Shown: positions 9,765-20,150 of the stretch, in pieces | Layout of the letters: each line of letters starts with the position of its first letter | Position numbering within the stretch: the stretch's first letter is position 1 | Assembly (NCBI RefSeq): GCF_001742165.1 | Contig: NZ_CP016443.1 | Coordinates: 1,550,001-1,614,000, forward strand | Direction: 5' to 3' | DNA: 64,000 bases | Origin: Burkholderia stabilis | GTDB taxonomy: Bacteria; Pseudomonadota; Gammaproteobacteria; Burkholderiales; Burkholderiaceae | Notes under the pieces: model-generated | The model's database searches: none | The model's input: the letters and a program-made list of their open reading frames with translations, nothing else | Told to the model about the DNA's origin: nothing | Program-made: the position numbers and the translations under genes

Positions 9765-10066
9765 AGACACCGGACGCCTGCACGGGGCTCGCCGACATTC
9801 GCGAAGCCATCGATCGCCTGGACGCCGACCTCGTCGAAACACTCGGCCTGCGCATGCAGTACGTGAAGGCCGCCTCGCGCTTCAAGCCCGACGAAGCGAG
9901 CATCGCCGCGCCGGAACGCGTGGCCGCGATGCTGCCTGACCGGCGCCGCTGGGCCGAACAGGCCGGCCTCGATGCCGACTACGTCGAGACGCTGTTCGCA
10001 AACCTGATCGCGTGGTACATCGCGCAGCAAACGCAGTACTGGCGACGTCAACGGGGGCTCGCATGA
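9761..10066 (+). CDS. pchB: Isochorismate pyruvate lyase PchB
   Basis: PchB eliminates pyruvate from isochorismate to give salicylate. The 101-aa protein has the AroQ-type chorismate mutase fold: GLADIREAIDRLDADLVETL opens helix 1, followed by LRMQYVKAASRFK and VAAMLPDRRRWAEQAGLD, then an Ile/Trp-rich last helix. The ATG at 9761 is preceded by AAAGGAG and overlaps the pchC stop (ATGA). A longer same-frame reading exists upstream but lies inside pchC. The downstream pchA start also overlaps (ATGA). Confidence 0.95.
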   Translation: MKTPDACTGLADIREAIDRLDADLVETLGLRMQYVKAASRFKPDEASIAAPERVAAMLPDRRRWAEQAGLDADYVETLFANLIAWYIAQQTQYWRRQRGLA

Positions 10067-11490
10067 ACGCCGGCCTGCCGCTGCTGCACGATACGTTCGC
10101 GCGTGCGGCCCGCCGCGCCGCCGACACCGGCGAGCCGACGCTCGCGTCGGTGTCGGTGCCGCTGAGGCCGCTGGACTTTTTCGACCTGATCGCCGCGTGG
10201 GACGACGACGTCACGCCGTGGTTCTTCCACGAAGCGGGCGATGCCTCCGTCGCGCTGTTCGGCTGGGACTGCGCGCTCGAACTGACCGCGACCGGCGACA
10301 CGCGCTTCGCGCAGATCGACGCGCGCTGGCGCACGCTCACCCGCCACGCCGTCACGGCCGGCCCGCAGCCGCCGCGCCTCGTCGGCGGCTTCCGGTTCGA
10401 TTCGGGCGGCTCGCGCAGCGCGCACTGGGCGCCGTTTCCCGACGCGAGCATGACGCTCGCCAGGCTGCTGATCGTGCGCGAAGGCGATGCGCACTGGGCC
10501 GTCTGTCAGCACGTCGTCGCCGCGCATGACGATCCGGCCGCGCTCGCGCATGCGTGTCTCGCACGCATCGAATCGCTCGGCGCACTCGCGCCGGCAACCG
10601 ACGACGAAGCGCCGCATCTGTTGCATACGCAAGCACTTCAGGCGAGCGAATGGCAGCACGAAGTCAAGCGCGCGGTGGATGCGATTCATGGCGGCGCATT
10701 CGGCAAGGTCGTGCTCGCGCGCGACGTGCTCGAACAATACGCGCGGCCCATCGCGATCGCGCCGCTGCTGCGCCGGCTTCGGCGGCGCGACGCGCATGCG
10801 CACCTGTTCGCCGTGAGCCGCGCGGGCGCCTGCTTCGTCGGCGCGACGCCGGAACGGCTCGCGCGCGTTGCGGCCGGCGACGTCCGTACGCATGCACTGG
10901 CCGGCACGATCCGGCGCGGCGCGACGCCCGACGACGACCGCGCACTCGGCGAGGCGCTGATGGCGTCGTCGAAGGAACGGCTCGAACACGCGCTCGTCGT
11001 CGACGCGATCCGCGCCGCGCTCGCGCCGCTGTCGCGCGCGCTCGACGTGCCTGCTCAGCCGTCGCTGCACCGGCTGCCGAAGCTTCAACACCTGAGCACG
11101 CCGATCCGCGCGACGCTGAATGCGGACGCAACGCTGCTGCAGGTCGTCGCCGCGCTGCATCCGACGCCGGCGGTGGCCGGCCATCCGCGCAGTGCCGCGC
11201 TCGCCCACATCCGCGCGCATGAAGGCTTCGATCGCGGCTGGTATGCGGCGCCCATCGGCTGGATCGACGCGCACGGTAACGGCGACTTCGTCGTCGCGCT
11301 GCGCTCCGCGCTGGTCGCAGGCGGCGCTTGCAGGCTGTTCGCGGGCTGCGGCATCGTCGCCGATTCGGAGCCGGTCAACGAATATCAGGAAACCGAACTG
11401 AAGCTGTCGGGCATGCAGGCGGCGATCCGGGTGCGCGATGCGGCAGCGGATGCGCATGCGAAAGTGTCGGCCTCGACGATGGCCGACTGA
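10063..11490 (+). CDS. pchA: Isochorismate synthase PchA
   Basis: PchA converts chorismate to isochorismate, the first step to salicylate. The 475-aa product is a member of the chorismate-utilising enzyme family (MenF/EntC/PchA). The conserved C-terminal block is visible: AFGKVVLARDVLE, FVGATPERLARV, THALAGTIRRG, SSKERLEHALVVDAIR, LPKLQHLSTPIRA, LHPTPAVAGHPR, GWYAAPIGWID and FAGCGIVADSEP...EYQETELKL. It is the last gene of pchDCBA and ends 28 bp before the convergent dgdR gene. Confidence 0.95.
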   Translation: MNAGLPLLHDTFARAARRAADTGEPTLASVSVPLRPLDFFDLIAAWDDDVTPWFFHEAGDASVALFGWDCALELTATGDTRFAQIDARWRTLTRHAVTAGPQPPRLVGGFRFDSGGSRSAHWAPFPDASMTLARLLIVREGDAHWAVCQHVVAAHDDPAALAHACLARIESLGALAPATDDEAPHLLHTQALQASEWQHEVKRAVDAIHGGAFGKVVLARDVLEQYARPIAIAPLLRRLRRRDAHAHLFAVSRAGACFVGATPERLARVAAGDVRTHALAGTIRRGATPDDDRALGEALMASSKERLEHALVVDAIRAALAPLSRALDVPAQPSLHRLPKLQHLSTPIRATLNADATLLQVVAALHPTPAVAGHPRSAALAHIRAHEGFDRGWYAAPIGWIDAHGNGDFVVALRSALVAGGACRLFAGCGIVADSEPVNEYQETELKLSGMQAAIRVRDAAADAHAKVSASTMAD

Positions 11491-11518
11491 TGCGACGCCG
11501 CCGTGGCGGCCATACCCA

Positions 11519-12400
11519 TCACAGCAACGGCAGCGTGAGCCGGATATGCTCGGCGAACGCCGCCGTCAGATGCGACGGCCGTTTCCGGTCGAACTTCAGC
11601 GTAATGCCCACCGCCGGCAACGGCGGCAACCTCGGATCGCCGTTGACGATCGCCAGATCGGACGGCACCGCCGTCTGCGTCATCACGGCAAACGCCTGCC
11701 CCGAACGCACCAGCGCGATCAGCCCCGCGAGGCTGCTGCTCGCATACGCGACGCGGTAATCGCGGCCGGCACGATCCAGCGCATCGCAGGCGGCGATGTG
11801 ATCGAGCGTGTCGCGATCGGAAAGCGCGAGCGGCAGCGGATCGAAATGCGCGGGCTCCAGCCCCGGATAACCGATCCACACCAGTTGCTCACGCCGAATG
11901 ATGTCGTCGCTCGAACCGTCCGGCAGCGAAATCATCGCGAGATCGACCGCGCGCTTGTCGAGCTGTTCGAGCAGCCGCGGCGTCGGCCCGCACACGACTT
12001 CGACGATCGCCTGCGGATGCTGGCTCGAAAACTGCCGCAACAGCGACGGCAAAAACACCTCGGCGTAATCGTCCGGGCAGCCGAACCGGATGGTCCCCGA
12101 CAAACCCGTACCGCACAGGTCGGCCATCGCCTCGTCATGCAGCCGCAGGATGCGCTGCGCATGCACGAGCAGCCGCTCGCCCGGATGGGTCAGCACCACG
12201 CCGCGCCCGGTGCGCTGGAACAGCGGCTGGTCGACGACTTCCTCGAGCCGCTTCATCTGCTGGCTGAGCGCGGATTGCGTGCGGCCGACGCGCGCGGCCG
12301 CGCGGCTCAACGCGCGCATCTCGGCGATCACGACGAACGAACGCAGCAGGTCGATTTCGAGCGACAGACCCAAGGTATTAGCCCCTTTTCTAGCTTGCAT
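11519..12400 (-). CDS. dgdR: LysR-type regulator DgdR
   Basis: This LysR-family protein of up to 293 aa (LRSFVVIAEMRALSRAAARV, TQSALSQQMKRLEEVVDQPL, then a PBP2-type effector domain) lies divergently from dgdA with a 78-bp gap. That arrangement matches the dgdR-dgdA locus described in Burkholderia cepacia, where DgdR represses decarboxylase synthesis until a dialkylglycine is present. The start is uncertain: the ATG at 12400 has no clear ribosome site, whereas a TTG nine codons inside is preceded by AAAAGGGG. The name rests on position next to dgdA and the family match. Confidence 0.85.
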   Translation of the reverse strand: MQARKGANTLGLSLEIDLLRSFVVIAEMRALSRAAARVGRTQSALSQQMKRLEEVVDQPLFQRTGRGVVLTHPGERLLVHAQRILRLHDEAMADLCGTGLSGTIRFGCPDDYAEVFLPSLLRQFSSQHPQAIVEVVCGPTPRLLEQLDKRAVDLAMISLPDGSSDDIIRREQLVWIGYPGLEPAHFDPLPLALSDRDTLDHIAACDALDRAGRDYRVAYASSSLAGLIALVRSGQAFAVMTQTAVPSDLAIVNGDPRLPPLPAVGITLKFDRKRPSHLTAAFAEHIRLTLPLL

Positions 12401-12439
12401 AAGAACTATTCGTTTCCATCAAACCAGACGCGCGCCTAG

Positions 12440-13780
<1,341 letters not shown>

Positions 13781-13805
13781 CGGGCCTTCGCAACTTCACG
13801 TGACC

Positions 13806-13836
13806 CGTCGCGCCGGTTCAGCCAACCGGCGCGACG
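13806..13836. terminator. Bidirectional stem-loop between dgdA and the SDR gene
   Basis: CGTCGCGCCGGTT and AACCGGCGCGACG form a perfect 13-bp stem with a 5-base loop between two convergent genes. There is no long T-run, so it may be a processing or strong-stem terminator rather than a textbook intrinsic one. Confidence 0.7.
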
Positions 13837-13855
13837 CATCAGGAACCCGGAGCGA

Positions 13856-14605
13856 TCAGCGCGCTTCGGCCGCCCACGCTTCGGCATCGGCGCCGGCCGG
13901 GATACGCATCGGGCTCGACGGATCGGTCGCCGCGCGCCACACCGCTTCGGCGACATCCTGCGCATGGGTGACCGGCCCCGCCCCGTCGAGCATGCGTGCG
14001 ACGGCCTTCCCGGCGAATTCCGCATACGCCTCGTGTTCGAAGCCGTACATGTGCGCACGCGCGTTGTCGCCGAAACGCGTGTCGGGCGCGCGACCCGGCA
14101 GCACCAGATGCACGCGCACGCCGAACGGTTCGAGTTCGACCGCCATCGATTCGGTGAATGCATTGGCGGCCGCCTTGCTGGCCCGGTACGCGCTGACCAG
14201 CGGCAACACCTTCAGCGTGACGCTCGACGTGACGTTCACGACCACGCCGGCCCCGCGCCGGCGAAACTGCGGCAGCACGGCTTGCGTGACGGCGATCGTA
14301 CCGATCGTGTTGGTTTCGAACAGCGCGCGCACCGTATCGAGCGGCGTGAGCTCGGCCGGCGCGGCCGCGCCGAAACCCGCGTTGTTGACGAGCACGTCGA
14401 TCGGGCCGGCCGCGTCGATCGCAGCGCGGATGCTGTCCTCGTTCGTCACGTCGAGCGCCAGCACGCGCAGGCGCTCCGACGGCGGCAACACGTCTTCGCG
14501 CGGCGTGCGCATCGTCGCGACGACCTGCCAGTCGCGCGCCAGAAAATGGCGCGCGATCTCGAGGCCGAAGCCGGAGGAACAGCCGGTAATCAATACGGTT
14601 TTCAT
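13856..14605 (-). CDS. Short-chain dehydrogenase/reductase
   Basis: This is a classical SDR of 249 aa and an NAD(P)-dependent oxidoreductase of unknown substrate. The cofactor motif is TGCSSGFG at residues 8-15 (TGxxxGxG), followed by NNAGFG (about 90) and the catalytic SSVT...YRASKAAANAF (Ser, then Tyr-x-x-x-Lys at about 155-159). The C-terminal extension is short. It lies divergently from an AraC regulator 101 bp away; AraC-SDR pairs of this kind are common in Burkholderia and the regulator probably controls it. It converges on dgdA. Confidence 0.88.
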   Translation of the reverse strand: MKTVLITGCSSGFGLEIARHFLARDWQVVATMRTPREDVLPPSERLRVLALDVTNEDSIRAAIDAAGPIDVLVNNAGFGAAAPAELTPLDTVRALFETNTIGTIAVTQAVLPQFRRRGAGVVVNVTSSVTLKVLPLVSAYRASKAAANAFTESMAVELEPFGVRVHLVLPGRAPDTRFGDNARAHMYGFEHEAYAEFAGKAVARMLDGAGPVTHAQDVAEAVWRAATDPSSPMRIPAGADAEAWAAEAR

Positions 14606-14706
14606 GCGAACTCCTGGGGTGTGTTGGGCATGTGTCCGTACGATAGATGGCCGGCTCCGTATTCGCTACAATCGAAAATCCGATTTTCTTTTGCGAGCGT
14701 CCGGCG

Positions 14707-15624
14707 ATGACCGACCCGCTGACCGAAGTCGTGACGCTGCTGCAACCGGGCGCGCGGCACTCCAAGACCGTTCAAGGCGCGAGCCCCTGGTCCGTCAACC
14801 GCACGGTCGCCGGCGAGCCGTTCTATTGCGCGATCCTCGACGGCGGGTGCCGGATCGCGATCGACGGGCACGCGCCGATCGAGCTGCGGTCCGGCGATTT
14901 CATGCTGATTCCGGCGGCCTACGGCGTCGCGATGTCGAGCTTCGAACCGCAGCCGCCGGGCGTCGAAACGGGGCCGCCGGTCGTGCTCGACACCGGCGAA
15001 TTCCGGGTCGGCGAGCCGGGCAACCCGGTCGATACGCGGATGATGGTCGGCAACTGCAGCTTCGGTTCGCCCGACGCCGCGCTGCTGGTGTCGCTACTGC
15101 CCCAATTCGTGCACGTGCGCGGCGAACCGCGGCTCACCACGCTCGTGCAACTGGTGCGCGACGAATCACGCGCGCAGCGGCCCGCGCGCGAGATCGTGCT
15201 GGCGCGGCTGCTGGAAGTGCTGCTGATCGAGGCGCTGCGGTTCACGACCGAGACGAACGCATCGCCCGGCCTCGTGCGCGGGCTCGCCGATATCCGGCTC
15301 GCGGCCGCGATCCGCCGGATGCACGAACGCCCCGCGCATCCGTGGACGATCGTCGAACTGGCGAAGGAAGCGGCGCTGTCGCGCTCGACTTTCTTCGAAC
15401 GCTTCAGCCGCGCGGTCGGCGTCGCGCCGATGGAATACCTGCTCACGTGGCGCATGGCGCTCGCGAAGGACCTGCTCCGCCGCAACGAAGGTCGCATCGC
15501 CGAGATTGCCGGGCGCGTCGGCTACAGCTCCGCGAGCACATTCAGCGTCGCGTTCACGCGGCACGTCGGGCGGCCGCCGGCGCAGTATGCGCGGGACGAA
15601 CGCGCGGCGGTGAGCGAAGCATGA
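14707..15624 (+). CDS. AraC-family transcriptional regulator
   Basis: The product is 305 aa from the ATG at 14707 (MTDPLTEVV); an open extension reaches 14647. The N-terminal half is a cupin-like sensor (AILDGGCRIAIDGHAPIELR, SGDFMLIPAAYG), the AraC_N type seen in regulators that sit next to SDR genes. The C-terminal half is a paired helix-turn-helix (WTIVELAKEAALSRSTFFER; IAEIAGRVGYSSASTFSVAF, then GRPPAQYAR). It is divergent from the SDR gene and is its likely activator. The ligand is not predictable. Confidence 0.88.
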   Translation: MTDPLTEVVTLLQPGARHSKTVQGASPWSVNRTVAGEPFYCAILDGGCRIAIDGHAPIELRSGDFMLIPAAYGVAMSSFEPQPPGVETGPPVVLDTGEFRVGEPGNPVDTRMMVGNCSFGSPDAALLVSLLPQFVHVRGEPRLTTLVQLVRDESRAQRPAREIVLARLLEVLLIEALRFTTETNASPGLVRGLADIRLAAAIRRMHERPAHPWTIVELAKEAALSRSTFFERFSRAVGVAPMEYLLTWRMALAKDLLRRNEGRIAEIAGRVGYSSASTFSVAFTRHVGRPPAQYARDERAAVSEA

Positions 15625-15697
15625 ACCGCGCACGCAACCGGCATCGCGCGGCCTGCCTGCACGGCCGGTCACGCATCGACGACGCTCGAGGCACGCG

Positions 15698-16555
15698 ATG
15701 ACGACCACGGCCAGGGACATCGCCACGAACGACCACTGGCTCGTCGCGCGGCGCGATCAGGAAACCGGCATCGAAAGCCTGCATGCGCATTTCAATGGCC
15801 ATGCATACGATGCGCACGATCACGACGACATGCTGGTCGGCTTCACCGAACAGGGCGTGCAGCAATTCCAGTGTCACCGGTCGCTGCATACGAGCGTGCC
15901 GGGTCGCGCGATCCTGATCGAGCCGGGTGCGCTGCACGACGGCCATGCACCCGAAGCCGGCGGCTTCACCTACGGGATGCTGTACCTGCCGCAAGCGTGG
16001 GTCGAGCGCGCCGCGCGCCGGCTCGACCTGCCGGGCCTCGGCGGCGTCGAAGCCGCGTTCGGCCACACGCTCGTCGACGATCGCGGCCTTGTCGATGCGA
16101 TCCGGCATGCGTTTTTCGCGATTCACGGCAACGAAGGCAGGCTCGCGCGCGACCAGACGCTCGACCGCCTGCTGACGCGCCTCGGCGGCGAACTGCGCGG
16201 CCCGCTCGTGCTGGAAAGCGGCGTCGTGCCGCCCGCGATCGTGCGCGTGCGCGACCTGCTTCACGCGCAGATGGACGGCAACCTCGGGCTCGACGAGCTG
16301 GCCAGCGTCGCCGGAATCGACCGGTTCCGGCTCACGCGGATGTTCCAGCGCGCGTTCGGCACGTCGCCGCATGCATACCTGGTGCGCTTGCGGCTGCGCG
16401 CCGCGCGCCGATTGCTGGCGGCCGGCCGCACGCCCGCGCAGGCCGCCGCGGACGTCGGTTTCGCCGACCAGAGCCACTTGGGCCGCTGGTTCCGCCGCGC
16501 GTACCGGATCACGCCGGCCGCGTACCGGCAACTGTGCACAAACGTTCCAGACTGA
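15698..16555 (+). CDS. AraC-family transcriptional regulator (cupin N-terminus)
   Basis: This 285-aa regulator has an N-terminal metal-cupin-like sensor rich in histidine (HAHFNGHAYDAHDHDDMLVG) and a C-terminal AraC double helix-turn-helix (LGLDELASVAGIDRFRLTRM; PAQAAADVGFADQSHLGRWF). It is in the same direction as, and 44 bp upstream of, a DUF2000-family gene. Pairs of an AraC regulator with a DUF2000 protein occur in other proteobacteria. The role of the pair is unknown. Confidence 0.85.
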   Translation: MTTTARDIATNDHWLVARRDQETGIESLHAHFNGHAYDAHDHDDMLVGFTEQGVQQFQCHRSLHTSVPGRAILIEPGALHDGHAPEAGGFTYGMLYLPQAWVERAARRLDLPGLGGVEAAFGHTLVDDRGLVDAIRHAFFAIHGNEGRLARDQTLDRLLTRLGGELRGPLVLESGVVPPAIVRVRDLLHAQMDGNLGLDELASVAGIDRFRLTRMFQRAFGTSPHAYLVRLRLRAARRLLAAGRTPAQAAADVGFADQSHLGRWFRRAYRITPAAYRQLCTNVPD

Positions 16556-16599
16556 TCGCGCGCGGCATCCGATCATGCGTGCTTCAACGAGGAGCAATC

Positions 16600-17007
16600 A
16601 TGTTCGATACCAAGGTGGCGCTGATCGTGCGCGACGATCTCGCAGCGTGGCAGAAACTCAATGTCGTCGCGTTTCTCGCGACGGGCGTCGCGGCCGGCGC
16701 GCCCGAGGCGCTCGGCGAGCCTTACGAGGATGCGGCCGGAAATCGCTACGGCAGGATGTTGGGCCAGCCGATGCTGGTGTTCGCGGCCGACTTGAACGGC
16801 TTGCAGGCCGCGCACCGGCAGGCGCTGTCGCGCGAACTCACGATCGTGCCTTACGTGCGCGCGATGTTCTCGACCGGGCACGACGCGGCCAACCGCGAAG
16901 CGTTTCGCGCCGAAGATGCGGCGAATCCTGATTGGGTCGGCCTTGCGTTGCACGGGCCGAAAAAGGCCGTGGACAAGGCCGTGAAGGGGCTGGCGTTGCA
17001 TGCGTGA
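16600..17007 (+). CDS. DUF2000-family protein
   Basis: This 135-aa cytoplasmic protein (FDTKVALIVRDDLAAWQKLN; ASGxP-like MLGQPMLVFAAD; LTIVPYVRAMFSTGHDAANR) resembles the DUF2000 family, whose biochemical function is not established. The ATG at 16600 has a strong ribosome site (GAGGAG). The gene follows the AraC regulator and is probably transcribed with it. It ends 30 bp before the convergent glyoxalase-fold gene. Confidence 0.7.
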   Translation: MFDTKVALIVRDDLAAWQKLNVVAFLATGVAAGAPEALGEPYEDAAGNRYGRMLGQPMLVFAADLNGLQAAHRQALSRELTIVPYVRAMFSTGHDAANREAFRAEDAANPDWVGLALHGPKKAVDKAVKGLALHA

Positions 17008-17037
17008 AGCCGGGGCCGCGCATGCCGCCACTGCGCG

Positions 17038-17388
17038 TCAAAGATGCGCGAGCACGTTGACCAGTTTGCCGAACGGATCGCGCACGTAAAACCGCCGGAC
17101 GCCCCACGGCTCGTCGGCCGGGCCGTATTCGACGGGAATGCCGGCCGCATGAACCCGCGCAAGCGCTTCGTCGAGATCGTCGACCTCGATCGACAGATCC
17201 GGCGTCGGCGTGCCCGATCCGCCCTGCGATGCGAAGCTGATCTGCACATCCATTTGCTCGGCATTGCCGTAGGTCGCGATCCAGCCGTGGTCCATCAGCA
17301 GGTCGAGATCGAAGATCCGTTGGTAGAAGCGTTTCGCGTCGTCGACCGAATGAGTATCGACGTTGGCGACGATCCGTTTGACCTTCAT
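17038..17388 (-). CDS. VOC/glyoxalase-fold protein
   Basis: This 116-aa protein belongs to the vicinal oxygen chelate superfamily (glyoxalase, bleomycin resistance or dioxygenase fold). It has the two-module beta-alpha-beta-beta-beta pattern: VKRIVANVDTHSVDDAKRFY near the N-terminus and a C-terminal module with GVRRFYVRDPFGKLVNVLAH, where DPFGKLVN is typical of the family. The start is the ATG at 17388 (MKVKRIVANV) rather than the upstream methionine at 17424. Substrate and metal are not predictable. Confidence 0.85.
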   Translation of the reverse strand: MKVKRIVANVDTHSVDDAKRFYQRIFDLDLLMDHGWIATYGNAEQMDVQISFASQGGSGTPTPDLSIEVDDLDEALARVHAAGIPVEYGPADEPWGVRRFYVRDPFGKLVNVLAHL

Positions 17389-17478
17389 CGGTTTCCTCTG
17401 CAAATCGTGTCGTGTGACGAGCATTGCCCGAGATCGCCGTCGAAGTCCTGGTACGACGGCTCGTCAGAACCGCCGCGG

Positions 17479-17926
17479 CTATTGCGCTTCCAGCAACTCG
17501 GGTTTGTTCGCCGCCAACCACGCCTTCACGTCGGCCATGAGCGCAGTCGCACTGGCAAAACACTCATTGACCGCGGACGCTTGAACCACGTCTCCGGAGT
17601 AATCGGACAGATTGCGCTGCTTGCGCAGCGCGTCGAGCACGATCATGCGAGGAGTCGGCAAACCGATCGTCTGAGGAAGCGTCTGGATCGCTGTCTGGTG
17701 GTGTCCGGGCCGGCTCGTCATCGTCCGAAAACCGGTTCGCATGCAACGCCAGCATCGCAAGTTGCATGACTGCCTTGTAGGCCGCGTCAAAGCGATTTTC
17801 GTTGCTCAATCCTGCGAGTTGCGCATCGGCGAGATTTCGCTCCGCGGCAGCCAGCAGCCGCATCGCTTGTTCCCGGTCCGGCTGAACCGTATCGAGGCTA
17901 AGGCCCAGCAAGTTCTGCAAGGTCAT
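17479..17926 (-). pseudogene. HEPN-domain protein gene, frameshifted
   Basis: Two frames together encode one HEPN-type helical protein. Frame 1 (from 17926) gives MTLQNLLGLSLDT...LAMLALHAN; frame 2 (ending 17479) continues as GFRTMTSRPGHHQT...MIVLDALRKQRNLSDYSGD...ANKPELLEAQ. The join is at AACCGG near 17734, where one extra C breaks the frame. HEPN proteins next to MNT nucleotidyltransferases are usually the toxin or RNase of a type VII-like toxin-antitoxin pair. As written the gene makes a truncated product with an unrelated tail. It overlaps the upstream nucleotidyltransferase gene by 29 bases. A sequencing error is the main alternative. Confidence 0.7.
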
Positions 17927-18497
17927 GGTCGCTACCGATCAAGAAAATCTTGGGTTTTCCAAGCACGTCCCGCAAGAACGCGTCTTGCCTGCCGACACCC
18001 TCACGAAACTCGTCGGGCGACAGTACCTGGGGATTGATATCCCGCCCCAACGTTGCCTGGGCGTCGTAAAGCACCTGGACCACCGTTGCGAAACCGACCG
18101 AACCGATCACCATCACGTCGACATCGCTGCCCGCCGTCTCCTGACCACGTGCGACCGAACCGAACACGAACGCAACGGCAATTTGCCCGGCGCAAGGGAG
18201 CAGCGCTTCAGACAGCACGTCGGCCATGCCCGAGGTCTTTCGCATGATCGAGGCCAGCTCCTCGTAGATCGGGCAGCTTCGATCGGCGCGATAGACCACC
18301 TGATTGCCCTGCCGGTCCCGGCTCAGGATGCCGGCTTCGGCCAGCTTGCTCAGTTCCTTGTGCAAGGTGCCCGGTGTGGTGCCCGTCAAACGGGCGATTT
18401 CGCGGACGTGCAACGCCTGGTCGGGCCGCAACAACAGCAGGCCCAGCACGCGGCGCCGGTAGTCACTAAATAGGGTCGAGGCGAGGGATCGTAGCAT
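17898..18497 (-). CDS. Winged-helix MNT-type nucleotidyltransferase
   Basis: This 199-aa protein joins an N-terminal winged helix-turn-helix (about residues 15-75: LHVREIARLTGTTPGTLHKE) to a minimal nucleotidyltransferase domain. VFGSVARGQETAGSDVDVMV carries the GS...DxD signature (about residues 113-130). In MNT/HEPN pairs the nucleotidyltransferase neutralises the HEPN toxin by modifying it. The wHTH suggests autoregulation, supported by GTAGCC-type dyads immediately upstream. The ATG at 18497 lies at the edge of the first dyad. The downstream HEPN gene is frameshifted, so the pair may be inactive. Confidence 0.8.
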   Translation of the reverse strand: MLRSLASTLFSDYRRRVLGLLLLRPDQALHVREIARLTGTTPGTLHKELSKLAEAGILSRDRQGNQVVYRADRSCPIYEELASIMRKTSGMADVLSEALLPCAGQIAVAFVFGSVARGQETAGSDVDVMVIGSVGFATVVQVLYDAQATLGRDINPQVLSPDEFREGVGRQDAFLRDVLGKPKIFLIGSDHDLAELAGP

Positions 18498-18501
18498 GAT
18501 T

Positions 18502-18617
18502 GGCTACGATTGTAGCCGAATTGGCTACAAGGCATAGTGCCGCCGAACCCTCATATCGATCCGGACCGGTAAACTGAATGTAGCCGTTTTAGCTACGATC
18601 GAAGCTGAAACGGCTAC
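18502..18617. promoter_or_regulatory. Clustered GTAGCC dyads upstream of the nucleotidyltransferase gene
   Basis: Repeated half-sites GTAGCC/GGCTAC occur as overlapping dyads: GGCTAC-GATT-GTAGCC at 18502-18517, TGTAGCC-GAATT-GGCTACA at 18511-18529, GTAGC-N6-GCTAC at 18580-18595 and a weaker GAAGCTGAAACGGCTAC at 18601-18617. The cluster spans the expected promoter and RBS of the wHTH nucleotidyltransferase gene and is a good candidate for its autoregulatory operator. Confidence 0.65.
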
Positions 18618-18675
18618 AGATTTTGCAACATGCCGGATACGCCGCCGATCCCGCCCGGATCGGCGGCGTTCGACG

Positions 18676-19376
<701 letters not shown>

Positions 19377-19377
<1 letters not shown>

Positions 19378-20150
19378 CACTCTTCCCCCAGATACGCCTT
19401 GATCACGCGCGGGTCGTTGCGGACCGCTTCCGGCGTGCCGATCACGATCGGCCGGCCGTGCTCCATCACGAGGATGCGGTCCGACACGCCCATCACGAGG
19501 CTCATGTCGTGTTCGATCAACAGCACCGACACGCCGAACTCGCGGCGCAGCTTGTCGATCAGGTGCTGCAGCTCGATCTTTTCCTGCGGGTTGAGGCCGG
19601 CCGCCGGCTCGTCGAGCATCAACAGACGCGGCTCGGTAATCATGCAGCGCGCGATTTCCAGACGCCGCTGATGCCCGTACGACAGCGTGCCCGCCGGCCG
19701 GTTGGCGACCGACTTCAGCCCCATCCGGTCGAGCCACACGGCCGCGCGTTCGAGCGCTTCCTTCTCCGCGCGGCGATACGCGGGCGTCGAGAACAGGCCG
19801 GGCAGCAGCCCCGCCTTCACCTTGCGATGCTGCGCGACGAGCAGGTTCTCGACGACGGTCAGCGACTTGAACAGGCGAATGTTCTGGAACGTGCGCACCA
19901 ACCCCTTCAGCGCGATCTTGTGGCTCGGCAGCCCGGCGATCTGGTGACCGTCGAGTTCGACCGCGCCGGAAGTCGGCTTGTAAAAGCCGCCGACGCAGTT
20001 GAACACCGTGGTCTTGCCCGCGCCGTTCGGCCCGATGATCGCGAACACCTCATCGCGGCGCACGTCGAAATCGATGCCGTCCACCGCGAGCAACCCGCCG
20101 AAGCGCATCTGCAGCCCGGCGACCTTCAACAGTTCTGCATTCGCGCTCAT
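19377..20150 (-). CDS. livG: Branched-chain amino acid ABC transporter ATPase LivG
   Basis: This second ATPase of the importer is 257 aa from the ATG at 20150 ([13 protein letters not shown]). Walker A is [13 protein letters not shown], signature [15 protein letters not shown], Walker [12 protein letters not shown] and the H-loop [11 protein letters not shown]. LivG-specific insertions ([20 protein letters not shown]) are present. Its start overlaps the livM stop by four bases (ATGA). An upstream open extension to 20204 lies inside livM and is not used. Confidence 0.93.

Noticed and set aside
11497..11510. GCCGCC-GT-GGCGGC hairpin between pchA and dgdR
   Set aside because: A two-base loop is sterically poor and there is no T-run; not supported as a terminator.
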